From a virus, in IMG/VR virus record IMGVR_UViG_3300036770_002525, positions 1-27,499 of that record: 27,499 nucleotides of DNA; one strand, 5' to 3'. Both the position numbers and the translations under genes were made by a program. Each line of letters begins with the position of its first letter. Positions within the stretch are counted from its first letter, which is position 1. Of this stretch, positions 13,343 to 22,926 are shown in pieces. The notes under the pieces are model-generated. The model ran no database searches. It was not told the DNA's origin and saw only the letters and a list, made by a program, of their open reading frames with translations.

Positions 13343-15346
13343 TTAGTAAATTCCCATATGAGTGGCTACCATAAGATTATTAAAATCTTGATTAGTAGCA
13401 TATGTTGCAGATGCTGTTGCGGCAGAAAGAAAATATTCCGGTAAGTTCCCGCCCAAGGTTGTAGCATCAACATTATCCCAAGTGGCTACTAAACCATTGG
13501 TTGTAAGATATTTTCCAGAATTTCCATTTTGATCGGGCAAAACATCTAATGAATCTATAGTGTTTAATGCTGCCTGAACTGTTGTATCTGCTCCTGACAA
13601 AATACCATTAAACAAAGATGTATCTACTTGTATGCCGCTTGCATCTTTTACTGGAATAACTGAAACTGGTACAGGGAATACCGTCCTGACAGGATTATTT
13701 CCACCAAATTGAAAAAGGTAGGCACATTTATTTTCATCGGCCTGAACGGTGTCAGCGTAGTACTTTATGACAATTCTATCTGATATGGAAAAAGTAGTAG
13801 ATTGAATTAATGCAGTATCGCTAAACTCCTCAAATTCATAGCCGCCTGAGGGCCTATCGTATGCCTGAATTGCTGATGTTTTATCGGCGGTGGCTATAAG
13901 TGTTTCTACGCCAGAAGAATTTCTTTTAAATACTTTAAAATAGAATGATGCATAATAATCTTTGCTACCGCCATCTACGTTAGTATCATTAGATCTACTT
14001 ATTTTACCAATAGTGGTTATTCCAAAAATACCTGGATTGCCTTCAAGTAGTCCAGATGCACTTACCAGTTGTCCGACTAATTCAGTACTCGTTCCATCAT
14101 CATTGGAGGATGAACTTAAACTTCCAGTACTAGGTACATTCACCGCCACAGATGCTGTGTTGAAACTTGGGTCTGTTAATGATGTTACCAATTTGTTATA
14201 ATTTACAATATCGCTAGATGCTGTTGTCGCATAGAAAATAATGTTTGATGATAAAGCAGATATATCTGCTTTGCCTAAACTTAATTCATCAAGTGCCCCT
14301 TTTACGTTGGTGGCAGATATTTCAGCGTCCGAGTTGTCATAGGGTATTAGGTAGGCGGAGGGATATGTTCTTGGATTAACTAAAATAGATCCATTATAAC
14401 TAGAACTCTCTACTACAATTCCTGCGACTACGGCTCTATCTGGAGAAAGAGGCTCCAATGATACCAACCCTCCATAATTATCTGGATCGGCGTACAAAGT
14501 TGTTCCTGGAGCGTATGAAGCAGTATTAAGACCTCTAACCATTCCTAAGGTAGTAACATATCCATGAGATCCGCTGACAATATCATGAGTGGCCACCCCA
14601 ATTACTCTATCTGGATTAATTGAACCATCTGCAATAAATTGAGAGACTAGGGGGTGTGATTGATGCCCTGGAGTAGATTCTCCAGCCCCTACAACGTAAA
14701 CCATCTGACCATTGAATATTGAAGACCCAGTTTCATTGGCAACTCTTGTATAAAATATTTGACCAACCTGTAAAACTACATCTTGCTGTAAACCTAAATT
14801 AAGCGTGCCCTCTGAGTCATTCCATTGAAGTTTTCCCAGGGTATCTTGTTCTGTAGTAGTTTGATCAAAATCAATACTAGTTATTGAAAATGATTTATCG
14901 GCATCCCTTTTAATAATAGTTTCAGAGGAGTTGGACTCTGTGGCATTGGTGGATATAGTTAATTGATCAACAGAGGCGGTGGCATTAAGAATAATTCCAT
15001 TATTCGCCGCAAAAGTTAATTCATCAGTAATTAAATCTGCTATAACATCTTCGGTGGCAGGAATGGTTTTAATCGTGCCAAAGTTGCTTACACTTGATGA
15101 TATTCTAAAGTATGCGGAAGCGGCTGCTTCTTCTGTTAAGAAATTTTCTGAGATTTCGCCACTATTTCCATCACCAACTAAAACCCATGTAGATGCTGAT
15201 GACCATGCGTATAGGCTGCTTGCACTAATCCAAAGTTGACCAAGAAATGGATTTGAAGGAGAGGCTGATGAATAATTGACAAGATTAGTAGGGCCACCGA
15301 CTTGTAGGCCATTCTTTACTTTAAAATCTTTATCTTGCGTAGCCAA
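13343..15346 (-). CDS. Tail fibre protein
   Basis: 667 residues. The N-terminus MATQDKDFKVKNGLQVGG is the KDF-x-V-x-NG motif found at the start of long fibre proteins of many phages and shared with the next fibre upstream, probably the attachment end. Then SNPFLGQLWISASSLYAWSSASTWVLVG resembles short tail-fibre repeats, followed by long beta-rich segments, a VIGVATHDIVSGSHGYVTTLGMVRGLNTA region (about residues 245-275) typical of fibre shaft domains, and a C-terminus with TTLGGNLPEYFLSAATASATYATNQDFNNLM. Start is TTG 15346; AGGG lies 5 bases upstream. The gene is followed after 35 bases by the promoter and start of the small tail protein. Confidence 0.8.
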   Translation of the reverse strand: MATQDKDFKVKNGLQVGGPTNLVNYSSASPSNPFLGQLWISASSLYAWSSASTWVLVGDGNSGEISENFLTEEAAASAYFRISSSVSNFGTIKTIPATEDVIADLITDELTFAANNGIILNATASVDQLTISTNATESNSSETIIKRDADKSFSITSIDFDQTTTEQDTLGKLQWNDSEGTLNLGLQQDVVLQVGQIFYTRVANETGSSIFNGQMVYVVGAGESTPGHQSHPLVSQFIADGSINPDRVIGVATHDIVSGSHGYVTTLGMVRGLNTASYAPGTTLYADPDNYGGLVSLEPLSPDRAVVAGIVVESSSYNGSILVNPRTYPSAYLIPYDNSDAEISATNVKGALDELSLGKADISALSSNIIFYATTASSDIVNYNKLVTSLTDPSFNTASVAVNVPSTGSLSSSSNDDGTSTELVGQLVSASGLLEGNPGIFGITTIGKISRSNDTNVDGGSKDYYASFYFKVFKRNSSGVETLIATADKTSAIQAYDRPSGGYEFEEFSDTALIQSTTFSISDRIVIKYYADTVQADENKCAYLFQFGGNNPVRTVFPVPVSVIPVKDASGIQVDTSLFNGILSGADTTVQAALNTIDSLDVLPDQNGNSGKYLTTNGLVATWDNVDATTLGGNLPEYFLSAATASATYATNQDFNNLMVATHMGIY

Positions 15347-15372
15347 GGTTCCCTATCCCCTCGTCTTTAAAT

Positions 15373-17058
15373 TTATGCTTCTAGGCTTGTTCTGACAGCC
15401 TTAATGACTATATTAGTAGATGATGCGTCAGGTGACTCTGCAGTAAGTGAAAGTGTACCAGATGATTCACTTGCACTAAAGTCAACATTGGCTGCCCCCG
15501 CAGAACTATCTACAATAGCAAATTCTGATACATAGGCGTTGGTGCCGTCCCACATAACAAGAATCTTGGTAGAAGTCATCTTAGAGCCCTGAATGGCCTG
15601 AATGATATATTCAGCAGTTGTGAATGTTGAAACAGTAAATGAGTCGATAGTAGTCGGAGTGTCATTAGAACTTACTGTAGCGCTTGAACTTGTTACCGCA
15701 GCATTAGCAAGATTTACACCAGCAAAAGTTGGAGTTGATGATGTGCCAATACTTTGCGGGAGGCTCAGGGTAACTGAAGCAGATTCACCGCTGCCAGATA
15801 CAATAATTTGATCAGCAGTTCCATAGATGCCAGCAACATAATCACCAGTTGTATCTGCGCCAAGAGCAACAGAATCTGCTGCAACGGTAAGTGAAATACT
15901 AGCGCTTCCAAGATTGCTAACAGTAGCAGATCCAGTTACGTCGCCAGTAAATACAAGGTTAAAGTCTTTTTCTACGGTTACCGTGATTGATGCAGAGCCA
16001 AGATCTGTAAGTGTACCTGAGCCTGAAACATCACCAATTAAGGTTACTGTGGGGTCTGGCTTACTAAGAACATCGTCCCATTCAATATTGGCATCAATAG
16101 TTCCCCTAGTGCCGCTGAAAACTTCTGAGGTATTTGTGGCGTCTGGAATAAAGGTAAATTTACCCGTGCTGTCATCATATCCAAAAAAGCCAACCTTTGC
16201 AGAGCCATCATAGTATCTGAATTCAATTCCACGATCTTTGTTATCGTCAACTGAAGGGGCCGTATCTCCACCCAATGTAAAGATTGGATCATCAATAGTT
16301 ACGACGGTGCTATTTATACTAACAACTGAACCTGTTACAACAAGATTTTCTCCAATTGTAAGAGAGCCAGCGATAGATACATCATTTGGAAGACCAATTT
16401 GGACAGAACCAGTTGAGGCAGAAACCTCAATTTCGTTTGCTGTGCCAATAACCGATTGGACTCCGCCGCTAGATAGAACTTCTGCTAATGTATAGCCGCC
16501 TAGGTACTCAACATTCAGATTGTTTACTTGAACGGAAGAAGATACTGTAAACGGTGCGCTGGTAGTAGTAGAAGATGTAATTGTATTAAAAGATACATTT
16601 GATGATGTGTCAACATCTTGACCAATAGAAATTGTTGGGCTAGCAGACTCCCCTGATTGATGGCTAACTGTAACACCTGTGCCAGCCTTTACTGACTCAA
16701 CGTAGTCACCGTAAGTTTCAACACCTAGGGTGACACCATCTAGTGCCACGCCAGCATCATTTAAAACAAGGGTCGCACTACCGAGATCGGTGAAAGTGAC
16801 GGAGCCACTTCCAACTAATGCCCCACCTAACTCTAAGGCAAGAGTAAGATCCGGCTTATTTGAAGTATTATTCCAATCTAAAAGATAGGTAGAGTCTAGT
16901 CCATCAAGAAGATCAGCATTAAGATTGTCTACTTTTGCTGATGATGTAACCGTTAAGGGGGGCTGGGAAGAAGTAGTTGATACTAATTGAACACCCTGAA
17001 CGTTATCACCAGCAATAACGCCATTCCTTACAACAAAGTCTTTGTTTACAGTAGCCAT
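15373..17058 (-). CDS. Tail fibre protein with internal repeats
   Basis: 561 residues. N-terminus MATVNKDFVVRNGVIAGDNVQG shares the attachment motif with the 667-residue fibre. The middle has repeats of the type GDVSGSGTLTDLGSASITVTV and GDVTGSATVSNLGSASISLTV, plus a related GALVGSGSVTFTDLGSATL near the start, followed by a second shared unit (ETYGDYVESVKAGTGVTVSHQSGESASPTISI against DTTGDYVAGIYGTADQIIVSGSGESASVTLSL). SVVSINSTVVTIDDPIFTLGGD and GIEFRYYDGSAKVGFFGYDDSTGKFTFIPDA (middle) are typical of long phage fibre shafts. The C-terminal 100 residues match the adjacent 157-residue protein. ATG 17058 is preceded by GAGGTG; the in-frame GTG at 17064 is less likely. Receptor-binding role inferred. 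Confidence 0.8.
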   Translation of the reverse strand: MATVNKDFVVRNGVIAGDNVQGVQLVSTTSSQPPLTVTSSAKVDNLNADLLDGLDSTYLLDWNNTSNKPDLTLALELGGALVGSGSVTFTDLGSATLVLNDAGVALDGVTLGVETYGDYVESVKAGTGVTVSHQSGESASPTISIGQDVDTSSNVSFNTITSSTTTSAPFTVSSSVQVNNLNVEYLGGYTLAEVLSSGGVQSVIGTANEIEVSASTGSVQIGLPNDVSIAGSLTIGENLVVTGSVVSINSTVVTIDDPIFTLGGDTAPSVDDNKDRGIEFRYYDGSAKVGFFGYDDSTGKFTFIPDATNTSEVFSGTRGTIDANIEWDDVLSKPDPTVTLIGDVSGSGTLTDLGSASITVTVEKDFNLVFTGDVTGSATVSNLGSASISLTVAADSVALGADTTGDYVAGIYGTADQIIVSGSGESASVTLSLPQSIGTSSTPTFAGVNLANAAVTSSSATVSSNDTPTTIDSFTVSTFTTAEYIIQAIQGSKMTSTKILVMWDGTNAYVSEFAIVDSSAGAANVDFSASESSGTLSLTAESPDASSTNIVIKAVRTSLEA

Positions 17059-17092
17059 GGGCACCTCACGAAAAAATTTATATTTCTATTAG

Positions 17093-17101
17093 ATTATATC
17101 A
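17093..17101 (-). promoter_or_regulatory. Extended -10 promoter TGATATAAT
   Basis: Minus-strand TGA-TATAAT (TATAAT at 17093-17098), 34 bases before the ATG at 17058; a second TATAAT (17101-17106) overlaps it and includes the stop codon of the preceding gene. No -35 box. Candidate promoter for the two long fibre genes. Confidence 0.5.
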
Positions 17102-17575
17102 TTATATGTTTATCATAACTTTGTAAATCTTAACAGTCAGGGGGCTAACATCTCCATCTGGCACTACTATTCTAAGTACAGCATTTGAGTCAATAATGTC
17201 GGCGGATAGGGTATAGTTTATACCTCCTCCTAAATCTATTTTTCCATACTCACATATACCTGCATCAGTTCCATTATGAACTACAACTGCTTTTACAGTA
17301 GTATATTTTGTTCCTTGGACTAATTGGATATTGTACTCAGCGCTCCTGTATGAAGATATGGCAAATGAATCTACAGTTGTTATAATATTGGTAGATATAT
17401 TAATAGTTGAAGCCTGACTTTTTGCATCAGAATATATAAGGCCAGCCAGGACAGGGCTTTGACCGTCTGTGTTCTGATCTAAATATGAGTCATACGTTGT
17501 TAACGTTTCTGAAATATTATTATGATCTTGAAGATGACCTGATTGGCCATGAGATCTAATTGGAGGAATAGCCAT
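17102..17575 (-). CDS. Small tail protein sharing a domain with the long fibre
   Basis: 157 residues. The N-terminus MAIPPIRSHGQSGHLQDHNNIS is of the H-G-x-x-x-H-x-D-H-N type found at the start of short fibre or tip proteins. Residues about 65-157 (VDSFAISSYRSAEYNIQLVQGTKYTTVKAVVVHNGTDAGICEYGKIDLG...) align with the last 100 residues of the next fibre (IDSFTVSTFTTAEYIIQAIQGSKMTSTKILVMWDGTNAYVSEFAIVDSS...), so the two share a beta-rich terminal domain. Translation has no Shine-Dalgarno sequence; a perfect TATAAT ends 7 bases before the ATG, predicting a leaderless transcript. Confidence 0.75.
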   Translation of the reverse strand: MAIPPIRSHGQSGHLQDHNNISETLTTYDSYLDQNTDGQSPVLAGLIYSDAKSQASTINISTNIITTVDSFAISSYRSAEYNIQLVQGTKYTTVKAVVVHNGTDAGICEYGKIDLGGGINYTLSADIIDSNAVLRIVVPDGDVSPLTVKIYKVMINI

Positions 17576-17582
17576 ATTTTAT

Positions 17583-17588
17583 ATTATA
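17583..17588 (-). promoter_or_regulatory. TATAAT -10 box, predicted leaderless start
   Basis: Perfect minus-strand TATAAT in the 58-base gap after the 1081-residue protein, ending 7 bases before the ATG at 17575. TTGTCA further upstream is too far away to be its -35 box, so it reads as a -10-only promoter. Confidence 0.5.
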
Positions 17589-17633
17589 CAGAAAATTTTA
17601 GATAATTAATATATAACGATATGACAAAATAAA

Positions 17634-20600
17634 TTATAGATTGAAAGATTCTTCTAGCCAATTTTCTATCATTGACCTAGTTTCATAATTTTGTTCGCCT
17701 TCATATAAAAGAACTGCAGATACATCTCCGCTTAGATAAGTGGCGGCAGATCCTTCTATGCTACCACGACCAATTTGTATACTTGATACATCATTGTTTC
17801 CAACAACAATTTGCCCAAGATTATCTTTGTTTAGGTAGATGTTTGCGCTTCCTGAATCTACTACGATTGAATATATGTTAAATTCTTTATTTGAAGGGTT
17901 AAACTGAGAGGCAGAGCCAGAATTAAAATAATAATATCCATTTTTTGAATATAGGGATGCCGAGGATGAATAACTGATAAATACTGAATCATTAAATCCT
18001 CTGCCGACAAGATATAAAGTGTATGGCTGATTTACTGAGGCACTAGATTGTAGAAATGCTTGCCTTCCATCAAATTTTATAGTTGGACGATCATTGAGTG
18101 TAAGCGGTTGGACCCATTCATATTGAGTGCTAGATGCGGTGACTGGGTACAGCCCCATATTGTCCCAGTAAACAATGTCGTCAAAGTCATTGGAGCCATT
18201 GTAGAATAATATTCTTGCACCAGTTGTTGAGGCGGTGGTAGTAAAGGTGGCAGATAATGAGTAAAGGCCCGCAGAGTTCGTGGCGGCTATAGAAGAACCA
18301 GAAAGACTTTCTGTGACTCCATCTGTTGTATAAATTACTATTTTCCTGGCACTTTCACTTAAAGACGAAGCGGTCTGAGGCTTGAACATTTTTATAGTTC
18401 CGACAACATTATATTGTTGTGATGAAAATACCGTAATAGAAGCAGTATTGAAACTCATGTCAATATACGAATCTAGTGAACTGCCGCTTGGAATTATTTG
18501 TATACCTCTTGTTCCAGATATTGCACCCTGTATGTCGGATGAAATAGTAGAATCATTTGGAGTGATAAAGGATATATCGTCATTCTCTCCGCCATCTAAT
18601 TGATTCATCCTGAAAATATTTAATGATTGAGTCCTAAATACTGGGGCTAGTGAAGCGGTAGTTTGAATGGCATTATTTTCATTGTTAGATAAATCTATCC
18701 ATGAGGTTACCCTGGTATCATCTGGAGGATTACTTTTATTTAGCCCATTGATAAATCTTGAATCCAGCCAAAGTTTTAATCCATCTATTGTCAGCGGGTT
18801 CAGCGGCTTAGGTAGTATATTTTCTGTAAACTCTGCAGTTGTTTTGTACAACTTAATGCCAGAATTTTCAGTCATAAATATGGTTGGGGTATATCTAATT
18901 TCTGGTAAATATACAGATGAAGCGGATGGGTTAAGTTTATACGTTGGGCCAGCGTCATCTTTCATAATTGCCGAATTATTAGTAGATTTAAATGTTTGCA
19001 TTTTAAAGTATTTTACAAGAGGTGGAAAATATATGGAGTCATCCGAGAATATTTCAAAGTCAATCTTTAAATACTGATCGGTAAGATTAACATTATTAAG
19101 AAAGTCTAGATAATTATTTTCTTCTAGCCTCACCTGTTCGTGAACTACGCTCCCACTATAAGATAATAGCGTTGCATAGAATTTAACAAAATCTGAAGTC
19201 CCTGTTTCTGGATATCCGATTCCTATATAGTTGGCCCCGACAGTTTGATTATCATCATCAATATATTCTGAGAAATTTATTGCATGAAAGTTAAAACTTC
19301 CTTTTCCATAAGTTTTTACTCTAAATCTTTGTAGGTTTGAGTCATAGACAAACTCATAACGAGATTGATCATAATTATCAATATACGAATAATCAGACGA
19401 GGCAGAGAAATTTGTTTGAGCAACAAGCAGTCTATCAAAAGATCCAAGATACTGGTCCACACCATACACATTGCTGTTAAAACTTGTTTCATCGTAATTC
19501 AGAGAACTACCTATTCTAAGAACAGAGTTATAGGAGAATGGTATATACCCTGTTAATGGGTCTAATCCTAAAGAACTTGCAGTAGCATATGAAAATGATG
19601 CGCTTTGTATGGAACCGCCGTCCTCTGCAAAATATAATGTTGTGGATGAATCAAATACCATGCCTACATAGAAACTTGGACTAGCGTTGACATTAGAAAT
19701 ATTAAAGGATACAGGGTTTGGGTACTCCACCGCCGAAATTCTTACCTGATACTGTCCGTTATTGTTATATAGATTAAATGAAATAATCTCTTCATTGGCT
19801 ATTCTCCCAATAGATATTAATCTCTGAGATAGATAAGGTGCGGGAAGTTCTCCGTCTAAAGTAAATTTAACTAGTAATGGATATTGTCCATAATCTAATT
19901 TAGATATTAATTTATCTGTTTCTATATACGATGCCTTAGTGTTAGACACACTAGAACTAAATTTATACTTATCTGAAGAAGTATCTATATTGTTATCAAA
20001 AGAATATGTGTAGGGCTCAGTAAAATTAAGTGGACCTAGACCAAATTCATTATTATTCAGATCTTTTAGTTCTGAAAATTTCCATTCGTCTGGATAGTCC
20101 CAATTTATATCTGATAATCTTTCAGTATATATTGTGGTGAAGTTATACAAGTTCCCGCCGCGAGAATAAAATATACTATCTGAAACATTTCTTCCCAGTC
20201 CATATACATAGTGCCTTTTTGCAATATTTGAATTCAACGTATTGGGGTAGAATGCTGGAGTGTCTATGTTCCAACTCCCCTGAGGTGGTCCATAGAAATC
20301 TATATAGTTATTATCATCGTGCGATGGATCTAATTCTAATTTTACAACTGAGCCATCTTTGCTCATATACGATATTCCATCTAAAATCATCATCAGACCC
20401 GAGCCATTTCTTGAAGTTACAATATGATGAGGCTCTTCAACATTAATGAAATCTACCCTTAATTCATTGTAACTGGCGCTTGACCCACATCTAAATATTA
20501 AATAGTTTTTCTTAATAAATAATCCAATATTATCTTCACCGCGCTTTTTAAATATTGGATATTCTTCATTAGGGAGATAATTTGTCTGAAACCAAAAAGA

Positions 20601-20879
20601 TAGGGTAGAGTCTTTATTGTCATAATATTCTGAAAATCTATTCATTGCTGGAATAGAAAGACCAACCGCCGAACTAGTGAATGATAGCAATGTGCCCCCA
20701 CCGAAAACGATGGGGTTTCTCATTAAGTTAGTCGTATTAGTATTTATCGATGCACTATACGCATACTCATCATTTGTAAAAAAATTGATTGGCTTTGATA
20801 TAGAAGATGATTCGGTTATATCATCCAGAGGCCAGACAATTTCGGCTGAGTCGCGCAAAATAAGTTGGCTATAGGACAC
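17634..20879 (-). CDS. Large LamG-rich tail protein
   Basis: 1081 residues, the largest gene here and probably a tail-tip or side-fibre adhesin. Several jelly-roll (LamG/concanavalin-like) regions can be picked out: about 85-175 (DSTLSFWFQTN ... HHIVTSRNGSGLMMILDG), about 325-460 (YPLLVKFTLDGELPAPYLSQRLISIGR ... GQYQVRIS), and about 700-1081 (IDGLKLWLDSRF ... TSWIDLSNNENNAIQ ... RPTIKFDGRQAFLQSS ... YTLYLVGRG ... DVSAVLLYEGEQNYETRSMIENWL), the last with the usual W-x-D-x-S-x-x-x-N and terminal helix of phage LamG adhesins. Rich in Ser-Ala-Ser tripeptides. GTG start at 20879 with GGAGG 4 bases upstream, 10 bases after the reductase stop. Binding of surface sugars is the expected role. Confidence 0.75.
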   Translation of the reverse strand: MSYSQLILRDSAEIVWPLDDITESSSISKPINFFTNDEYAYSASINTNTTNLMRNPIVFGGGTLLSFTSSAVGLSIPAMNRFSEYYDNKDSTLSFWFQTNYLPNEEYPIFKKRGEDNIGLFIKKNYLIFRCGSSASYNELRVDFINVEEPHHIVTSRNGSGLMMILDGISYMSKDGSVVKLELDPSHDDNNYIDFYGPPQGSWNIDTPAFYPNTLNSNIAKRHYVYGLGRNVSDSIFYSRGGNLYNFTTIYTERLSDINWDYPDEWKFSELKDLNNNEFGLGPLNFTEPYTYSFDNNIDTSSDKYKFSSSVSNTKASYIETDKLISKLDYGQYPLLVKFTLDGELPAPYLSQRLISIGRIANEEIISFNLYNNNGQYQVRISAVEYPNPVSFNISNVNASPSFYVGMVFDSSTTLYFAEDGGSIQSASFSYATASSLGLDPLTGYIPFSYNSVLRIGSSLNYDETSFNSNVYGVDQYLGSFDRLLVAQTNFSASSDYSYIDNYDQSRYEFVYDSNLQRFRVKTYGKGSFNFHAINFSEYIDDDNQTVGANYIGIGYPETGTSDFVKFYATLLSYSGSVVHEQVRLEENNYLDFLNNVNLTDQYLKIDFEIFSDDSIYFPPLVKYFKMQTFKSTNNSAIMKDDAGPTYKLNPSASSVYLPEIRYTPTIFMTENSGIKLYKTTAEFTENILPKPLNPLTIDGLKLWLDSRFINGLNKSNPPDDTRVTSWIDLSNNENNAIQTTASLAPVFRTQSLNIFRMNQLDGGENDDISFITPNDSTISSDIQGAISGTRGIQIIPSGSSLDSYIDMSFNTASITVFSSQQYNVVGTIKMFKPQTASSLSESARKIVIYTTDGVTESLSGSSIAATNSAGLYSLSATFTTTASTTGARILFYNGSNDFDDIVYWDNMGLYPVTASSTQYEWVQPLTLNDRPTIKFDGRQAFLQSSASVNQPYTLYLVGRGFNDSVFISYSSSASLYSKNGYYYFNSGSASQFNPSNKEFNIYSIVVDSGSANIYLNKDNLGQIVVGNNDVSSIQIGRGSIEGSAATYLSGDVSAVLLYEGEQNYETRSMIENWLEESFNL

Positions 20880-20889
20880 CTATCCTCCA

Positions 20890-22824
20890 TTATGCCGAAG
20901 TGATATCAACCGTTTCACAGTACCCTGCTGCACATGCGAGATCCTGGCTCCCCGTAGTACCATCTGAAGATTCATAATAGGTCAGCCAGGTCCAATCGAT
21001 ATCTTTCGGAGTTTTTTCTAATAATTCATTATACTCCGATTCGGTTATGTCCTGATAAGGTGCTTGCTGATATGTGTGATCTGAATATGGCAGAAAAGAC
21101 ACTCCAGAAAGTTCATCCATATGATCATATACCCAGGCCCCTACTGCCATCCATTCATTCTCCTTGACAGATACCGTGATGGAAGGCTTATGCTCTGACC
21201 AATGGCGTTGATATATAAGCCAAAGTTCTAAATGCTCAACGGCGGTGAGATCTTTTCTAGTGATAGCATCTTTTGGGGCTTTAATAGGAAAGGTGAAGAC
21301 CGTTGTATCTGATGGCTTCATTACGTCTGGTTCTGACAAAATACCAAAATCTTTAAGCATAGTTGTAATTGGATCTTTGTTATCTCCACGAATTGTACGA
21401 GCGTAGAATTCATTATGCCAAGGATGCATACCAGATGATACACCGACCAACTGTGACACCGTTCCAGAAGGCTTTACACAGGTAATGGCGGCGGCTGGAT
21501 TAATAGATAGGTCTCCTGCATACTTAGCATTTACTTCTACTGCCTTTTCTCTCATAGCATCTAGCCACTCAATTAGTTTATCGTGCCCCTTGCTTCCATT
21601 TAGCACATTATGTCCTAATTGTCCGGTTAATGAAACACCTAGAAGTCTTTCATCCTCACAGTTCTTTTGCCATTGCCTACGAAGATATTTGAATCTGGTA
21701 AATGTTGACTGAAATGTTCCAAGGATAGTGGCAATTTCTACTTTCTCTAGTAGATCATCTAAATTATCGCTCTCTCTTACTACCACTTCAGTAAGGTTGC
21801 AAAATTCAAATGGCTTAAGAATAATCTCGGAGCAGGGGTTCGTGCCAAATTCTGCTGTTGCATCTCTGCGACCATTCTTAGAAGCAACTTTACGAGCGGC
21901 GTCCCTAGAGAAGATCCCGCGCTCCCCACTCTTAGAGTCATACAACGACTTCCATTCAGCCATAAATACTTCCATGGTTGGCTTTGTTTCATAGACGGCA
22001 GAATTATTTGCGAGGGCTCTTTGACCATTGTATTCCCACCATGAACCAGACTTTGCAGCAGCCATATTACGATCTTCAAGATCTGATAATGAAATCATTG
22101 CTGAACGTCTAACTCCTCCGACCACAACAACTTCTGCAATCTTGCACATAATGTCGTGGGCCTCTAATGGAGTAAGTTTTCTACCAGCAGCAGATTTTAC
22201 TGTCTCTACAGTAAATTTAAACAATCTTTCTAATGGCTCTGGCCCAGAGGCTCTACCACCAAAAGTCTTTAATCTCGCTCCTGCTGGTCGAACATTAGAT
22301 ACGTCCCATGATGGAATTTGCCCCTGATATAAAAGAGCGATAAGTTCTCTTAAAGCCTTGGCCCATCCAGCCTTAGAGTCATCGACAACAATTACAGTAG
22401 AAGAATTTTCAAAATGTTCGTTAACTACAGGAAGTTGGTTTACATACTTTGATTCTACCGAATACCCAACCCCCGTACCACACATAAGAATATACATAGC
22501 CTCATCGAATGATCTTAGAGAATCTACTGGAAGATATGAGCAATTATAAAGACAAGTATTGTCTCTTTCTAATGCTGGTCCCGCAGTCATTAGGCCACGC
22601 ATTGATGGCATAACTTTTGTATTAAGGATAAAGTTTTCAATCTTATCCTTAAGAATAGGGTCTACCTTATAACTGTTATGTTTTTCTAGTGATTCACAGA
22701 TAAAGTTGGTGAATCTACTGACGGTTTCATGCCAGTCCTCTCTACGATTTTCTTCATCAATCCATCTTGCGTAGCGAGTCTTGTGGATTACTTGCTGGTA
22801 GGCGGTTGGCAACGAAACTGTCAT
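20890..22824 (-). CDS. nrdJ: Ribonucleoside-triphosphate reductase, adenosylcobalamin-dependent (class II)
   Basis: Makes dNTPs from NTPs with a B12-generated thiyl radical; no second subunit is needed. 644 residues from ATG 22824 (GGGAGT 4 bases upstream; an in-frame ATG at 22857 is unlikely). The cysteines match Lactobacillus leichmannii RTPR in type and spacing: Cys91 (NTCLYNC), thiyl Cys331 in GTNPCSEIIL with Glu333, Cys342 in FCNLTEV eleven residues later, and the shuttle pair Cys631/Cys636 near the C-terminus. GGVRRSAMISLSD (236-248) and VKPSGTVSQL (450-459) complete the signature. About 95 residues shorter than the classic enzyme; no intein. It sits among tail genes and starts next to the divergent intergenic region. 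No B12 riboswitch was found upstream. Confidence 0.95.
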   Translation of the reverse strand: MTVSLPTAYQQVIHKTRYARWIDEENRREDWHETVSRFTNFICESLEKHNSYKVDPILKDKIENFILNTKVMPSMRGLMTAGPALERDNTCLYNCSYLPVDSLRSFDEAMYILMCGTGVGYSVESKYVNQLPVVNEHFENSSTVIVVDDSKAGWAKALRELIALLYQGQIPSWDVSNVRPAGARLKTFGGRASGPEPLERLFKFTVETVKSAAGRKLTPLEAHDIMCKIAEVVVVGGVRRSAMISLSDLEDRNMAAAKSGSWWEYNGQRALANNSAVYETKPTMEVFMAEWKSLYDSKSGERGIFSRDAARKVASKNGRRDATAEFGTNPCSEIILKPFEFCNLTEVVVRESDNLDDLLEKVEIATILGTFQSTFTRFKYLRRQWQKNCEDERLLGVSLTGQLGHNVLNGSKGHDKLIEWLDAMREKAVEVNAKYAGDLSINPAAAITCVKPSGTVSQLVGVSSGMHPWHNEFYARTIRGDNKDPITTMLKDFGILSEPDVMKPSDTTVFTFPIKAPKDAITRKDLTAVEHLELWLIYQRHWSEHKPSITVSVKENEWMAVGAWVYDHMDELSGVSFLPYSDHTYQQAPYQDITESEYNELLEKTPKDIDWTWLTYYESSDGTTGSQDLACAAGYCETVDITSA

Positions 22825-22858
22825 TTTTACTCCCATTAAAATATAAAATATAGTCACC

Positions 22859-22900
22859 CTACCAGTAGCGGGGCGACTTTTACAATTCTACTACTTGTAG
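22859..22900. promoter_or_regulatory. Pair of CTAC-NN-GTAG dyads
   Basis: CTACCAGTAG (22859-22868) and CTACTTGTAG (22891-22900) lie 32 bases apart, about three helical turns, between the divergent reductase and small zinc-ribbon genes. Each is a 4+4 inverted repeat. The first also lies in a larger imperfect palindrome (22853-22877, GTC...CCC...GGG...GAC). They could be an operator for the divergent promoters, but 4-base half sites occur often by chance. Confidence 0.3.
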
Positions 22901-22926
22901 CATTTAAAGTACATGATTTTTGTGTG

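Noticed and set aside
20890-22824. Intein or intron in the reductase
   Set aside because: The frame is continuous with all five cysteines at family spacing; no insertion is visible.
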